NCBI GenBank assembly: GCA_038146985.1
Contig: JAYQSQ010000012.1
Location: forward strand, 309,365-373,364
Reading direction: 5' to 3'
Source of the DNA: JADHLJ01 sp038146985
GTDB lineage: Bacteria; Pseudomonadota; Alphaproteobacteria; Thalassobaculales; Thalassobaculaceae
DNA length: 64,000 nucleotides
Shown: piece after piece, positions 60,839 through 64,000 of the stretch
How the letters are laid out: each line of letters begins with the position of its first letter
Position numbering within the stretch: the stretch's first letter is position 1
Translations under genes and position numbers: made by a program
The notes under the pieces: generated by a model
The model's database searches: none
What the model saw: only the letters and a program-made list of their open reading frames with translations
What the model was told of the DNA's origin: nothing

Positions 60839-63800
60839 TCTCCCCGCGCTCGCTCATCCCAAGCGTCCTGCTGCCGCGCCGGGTGGAACAGCCCTTCCGA
60901 CTGGAGGAAGGTGGCGCGATCAACCGGTTGGCACCGCTTCCCTTCACCTTCGACGGCAAGTCCTACAACGGCTACCAGGGCGACACATTGGCCTCGGCAC
61001 TACTTGCCAATGGGGTGCGCCTGGTCGGCCGCAGTTTCAAGTATCACCGCCCGCGCGGCATCTTTTCCGCCGGCCCCGAGGAACCCAACGCGCTGGTCGA
61101 ACTCAGGACCGGTGGCCGGCATGAGCCGAATACCAGGGCGACGACGGTTGAGCTGTTCGCTGGCCTCGAGGCCAGAAGCCAGAACCGCTGGCCCGACCTT
61201 GTGCTCGACGTGATGCAGGTGAATTCCCTGCTCTCGCCCGTCTTCGTCGCCGGGTTCTACTACAAGACCTTCATGGGCCTGCCGGGCTGGCACTTTTACG
61301 AGCATTTCATCCGCAAGGCCGCCGGCATGGGGAGCGGCACGACGCTCGCCGACCCGGACAGCTACGACAAGATGCATGCCCACTCCGACGTGCTGGTGGT
61401 CGGCGGCGGTCCGGCGGGGATCGCGGCGGCCCTGTCGGCGGGCCGTTCCGGCGCCCGGGTGACCTTGCTGGAAGAGAGCGATGCCCTCGGCGGACGGCTG
61501 CGCTCGGACCGCGAGACCCTCGGCGGCGCGCCGGCAATGAATTGGGTGCGGGCGGCGACGGCGGAGCTCGACAGCCTTGCCAATGTCACCGTGATGACCC
61601 GGACCATGGGCTTCGGCTACTACGACGGCAATGTGATCGCGGCGGTGGAGCGGGTTTCCGACCATCTGGCGATCCCGCCCGCCTTCGCTGTGCGCCAGAG
61701 GCTCTGGCATTTCCGGGCGAAACGCGTGGTGCTCGCGACCGGCGCGACCGAGCGGCCTCTGGTTTTCGCCAACAACGACCGGCCCGGCGTCATGCTGGCC
61801 TCGGCGGCCCGCAGCTATGTCAACCGCTTTGCGGTTCAGCCGGGTAAGCGCGCGGTGGTCTTTGCCAATAACGATGACGGCTACGCGACCGCCATGGACC
61901 TCGCCCGCGCCGGCATTTCGGTGCATGCAGTGGTCGACAGCCGCCCCGGCGGAAACCCGGCGCTCAAGAGCCGGGCCGAAGCCGCGGGGATCGAATGCCT
62001 CACAGGATCGGCGGTCATCGGCACCCGGGGCTATCTCGCGCTCCACAGCGTCGACATCGCCCCGATCAGCGCCGACGGCCGTTCGGTTACCGGGAACAGC
62101 TTCAATCTCTCCTGCGATCTGCTGGCGGTCTCCGGCGGTTGGAGCCCGAACGTGCATCTGCACAGCCATTCCGGCGCCCGGCCGGTCTATGATCCAACCA
62201 TCGCCGGCTTCGTGCCGGGCGAACCTAGACAGGCGGAACGATCCGCCGGCGCGGCGGCGGGTTCGTTTGCTCTCGCCGATTGCCTCCATGAAGGTGGAGC
62301 GGCCGGCGCTGAAGCGGCGTGCCTGCTCGGCTTCGAGGCAAAGCCAATCGAAACGCCGGCGGCGGAAAACCAAGAGACCAAGCCGCTTGTCGCGCTCTGG
62401 CAGGTGCCGGGACCGGGCAAGAAATTCGTCGACCTGCAGGACGACGTGACCGCAAGCGATGTCGAGCTGGCCCATCGCGAGGGCTATGTCTCGGTGGAGC
62501 ATCTGAAGCGCTACACCACGCTGGGCATGGGAACAGATCAGGGCAAGACCTCGAACATGAACGGCCATGCCCTCATGGCCGAGGCGCGCGGCGAGCCGAT
62601 CGAGGCGGTCGGCACCACCACCTTCCGCCCGCCCTACAGCCCCGTCGCCTTCGGACCGCTGGCCGGGCGCGACATCGGCAGGCATTTCGCTCCGACCCGC
62701 CGCTCCGCCATGCATGACTGGCACGCTGAGAACGGCGCCATCTTCGTCGAAGCTGGCCAGTGGCTGCGCCCGCAATACTATCTGCGCGACGGCGAGCAAA
62801 ACGTGAAGGCCGACTTCGACCGCGCCATCGCCCGCGAGGTGACCGGCACCCGAGCCAGTGTCGGCATGGTCGACGTCTCCACCCTCGGCAAGATCGATGT
62901 CCAGGGCACTGATGCCGCCGAGTTCCTTAACCGGCTCTATATCAACGGCTGGAAGACCCTGGCGGTCGGGCGCGCGCGCTACGGCATCATGCTGCGCGAC
63001 GACGGGCTGGTCTTCGATGACGGCACCACGTCCCGGATCGGCGAGAACCACTATTTCATGACCACAACCACCGCCAATGCCGGCGCGGTGATGAGCCATA
63101 TGGAGGAGTATCTCCAGATCCACTGGCCGGAGCTTGACGTCAAGATCGTCTCTGTGACGGAGCAATGGGCGGCGATGGCGCTGGCCGGTCCGAAGAGCCG
63201 AGAGGTGCTGGCCGCGGCCGTCGAAGGGCTCGACGTTTCGAACGAGGCGCTGCCCTTCATGGGCGTGCGCGAGACCACCATCGCCGGCGCCTTCGCCCGG
63301 GTGTTCCGGATCAGCTTCTCCGGCGAACTTGCCTATGAGATCAACGTTCCCGCCGATTACGGGCGCCTGGTCTGGGAGCGGTTGATGGAAGCCGGAGCGG
63401 CGCACGGGATCCTTCCCTACGGCACCGAGGCGATGGCGATCATGCGCATCGAGAAAGGCCATGTGGCCGGCGGCGAACTCGATGGCCGAACCACCGCCGA
63501 CGATCTCGGCCTCGGGCGCATGGCGAGCACCCGAAAGGACTATATCGGCCGGCACATGATGGGGCGCGAGGGGCTGACCGATGCCGCCCGTCCCAAATTC
63601 GTCGGCCTGGTGCCGGTGGACGGCAAAACCCGCGCGCGGGCCGGCTCGATCTTGGTCGCCGACCCGAGCGTGCCACCGCCGGTCCCCAAGCTCGGCCATG
63701 TCTCCTCCTCCGCCTATCTCAGTCCGACCCTGGGTCACCCGATCTCCCTCGGCCTCGTCGAAGGCGGCATGGCGCGCGCGGGCGAAACCGTCTGGGCCAT

Positions 63801-63885
63801 GTATCCGTTGCGCGACGAGGCGGTCGAAGTGCGGATCGTTGATCCGGTCTTCTACGACAAGGAAGGGGAGCGGCTCCATGCCTGA
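60835..63885 (+). CDS. soxA: Sarcosine oxidase alpha subunit
   Basis: This 1016-residue subunit has an N-terminal ferredoxin-like domain (FTFDGKSYNGYQGDTLASAL, about 38-90) and an NAD/FAD-type domain starting VLVVGGGPAGIAAALSAG near 186. From about 620 the C-terminal half resembles GcvT-type aminomethyltransferases (GTDAAEFLNRLYINGWKTLA). It binds folate and traps the released one-carbon unit as methylenetetrahydrofolate. The order soxB-soxD-soxA-soxG matches known loci. It overlaps soxG by eight bases. Confidence 0.95.
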   Translation: MISPRSLIPSVLLPRRVEQPFRLEEGGAINRLAPLPFTFDGKSYNGYQGDTLASALLANGVRLVGRSFKYHRPRGIFSAGPEEPNALVELRTGGRHEPNTRATTVELFAGLEARSQNRWPDLVLDVMQVNSLLSPVFVAGFYYKTFMGLPGWHFYEHFIRKAAGMGSGTTLADPDSYDKMHAHSDVLVVGGGPAGIAAALSAGRSGARVTLLEESDALGGRLRSDRETLGGAPAMNWVRAATAELDSLANVTVMTRTMGFGYYDGNVIAAVERVSDHLAIPPAFAVRQRLWHFRAKRVVLATGATERPLVFANNDRPGVMLASAARSYVNRFAVQPGKRAVVFANNDDGYATAMDLARAGISVHAVVDSRPGGNPALKSRAEAAGIECLTGSAVIGTRGYLALHSVDIAPISADGRSVTGNSFNLSCDLLAVSGGWSPNVHLHSHSGARPVYDPTIAGFVPGEPRQAERSAGAAAGSFALADCLHEGGAAGAEAACLLGFEAKPIETPAAENQETKPLVALWQVPGPGKKFVDLQDDVTASDVELAHREGYVSVEHLKRYTTLGMGTDQGKTSNMNGHALMAEARGEPIEAVGTTTFRPPYSPVAFGPLAGRDIGRHFAPTRRSAMHDWHAENGAIFVEAGQWLRPQYYLRDGEQNVKADFDRAIAREVTGTRASVGMVDVSTLGKIDVQGTDAAEFLNRLYINGWKTLAVGRARYGIMLRDDGLVFDDGTTSRIGENHYFMTTTTANAGAVMSHMEEYLQIHWPELDVKIVSVTEQWAAMALAGPKSREVLAAAVEGLDVSNEALPFMGVRETTIAGAFARVFRISFSGELAYEINVPADYGRLVWERLMEAGAAHGILPYGTEAMAIMRIEKGHVAGGELDGRTTADDLGLGRMASTRKDYIGRHMMGREGLTDAARPKFVGLVPVDGKTRARAGSILVADPSVPPPVPKLGHVSSSAYLSPTLGHPISLGLVEGGMARAGETVWAMYPLRDEAVEVRIVDPVFYDKEGERLHA

Positions 63886-64000
63886 CGGCACGACCCCGGC
63901 GCTCCCCGCCCGCCGCTCCGCCCTCGCCGGCGCGCTACGCCCCGGCGACCACGGCGCCCGGGACTATCGCGGCCCCGGCCTCCTGATTGCCGAGCGCCAC
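63878..64000 (+). CDS. soxG: Sarcosine oxidase gamma subunit, N-terminal part (runs off the window)
   Basis: An ATG at 63878 behind GGAAGGGGAG opens a frame that stays open to the window end. It gives about 41 residues (MPDGTTPALPARRSALAGAL, then LRPGDHGARDYRGPGLLIAERH-type sequence). SoxG N-termini are Ala/Arg-rich like this, and the place after soxA with an eight-base overlap is the standard one. The body of the gene lies outside the window. Confidence 0.8.
   Translation, partial: MPDGTTPALPARRSALAGALRPGDHGARDYRGPGLLIAERH

Noticed and set aside
61000..63891. A 963-codon open frame antisense to soxA
   Set aside because: soxA on the plus strand is a clear full-length family member. The antisense frame is open only because of the GC-rich codon pattern, and its sequence is low-complexity His/Arg/Gly/Asp-rich.
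1..64000. CRISPR array, insertion sequence or rRNA operon
   Set aside because: Reading through the window showed no regularly spaced direct repeats, no transposase-like frame and no rRNA-like sequence.

Overview
The window is GC-rich, gene-dense bacterial chromosome. It most likely comes from an alphaproteobacterium, perhaps of the Rhodospirillales type. This rests on the run trpG-trpD-trpC-moaC-moeA followed shortly by lexA, a heterotetrameric sarcosine oxidase locus, a MaeB-type malic enzyme fused to a phosphotransacetylase-like domain, and REP-like palindromes of the kind common in that class. No rRNA, CRISPR array, insertion sequence or prophage was seen. One tRNA (Leu, anticodon GAG) is present.

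Layout. 1-8.1 kb: start of an MFS transporter (cut by the window edge), two tandem TauD-like dioxygenases, a methyltransferase and class III aminotransferase pair, a frameshifted mgtE and maeB. 8.2-17.7 kb: sulfotransferase, small antibiotic-monooxygenase-like protein, tRNA-Leu, lipB, acylphosphatase, AEC transporter, split YeeE/YedE pair, NHL-repeat protein, a VOC/SDR/RraA-like operon, dienelactone hydrolase and MaoC-like hydratase. 17.7-28.1 kb: a catabolic-looking block with a flavoprotein carrying a C-terminal membrane anchor, hyuB and hyuA (both frameshifted), a zinc alcohol dehydrogenase, then leuC-leuD-SDR. 28.2-33.8 kb: an AT-rich leader followed by a five-gene cluster of unusual membrane and signalling proteins. 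33.9-42.3 kb: SDR, YibQ-type deacetylase, trpGDC-moaC-moeA, amidohydrolase, lexA. 42.3-51.2 kb: acid and aromatic catabolism genes (BadI/MenB-like, AGE epimerase, Gfo/Idh/MocA, alpha/beta hydrolase, cupin, Rieske oxygenase, AMP-ligase, CoA-transferase). 51.3-59.1 kb: a hybrid histidine kinase, an ADP-forming acyl-CoA synthetase, a bactofilin/M23 peptidase pair and an unknown protein. 59.3-64.0 kb: soxBDAG, cut by the window end.

The best candidate for an undescribed system is 28486-33785. It holds, in order, a four-helix coiled-coil membrane protein, an exported VWA-like protein, a cytosolic protein resembling TIR-like/deoxyribosyltransferase-like folds but without the usual glutamate, a MotA/ExbB/TolQ-like membrane protein with a Cys-rich tail, and a single-span MotB/ExbD-like protein with an acidic residue at the start of its helix. 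The pairing of an ion-motor-like unit with signalling-type partners recalls the logic of Zorya-type systems, but none of the known Zorya effectors is present. The function is inferred, not shown.

Seven apparent single-base frame breaks in four genes (mgtE, hyuB, hyuA and four in soxB) make residual indel errors in the assembly likely. These genes should not be read as pseudogenes without resequencing.
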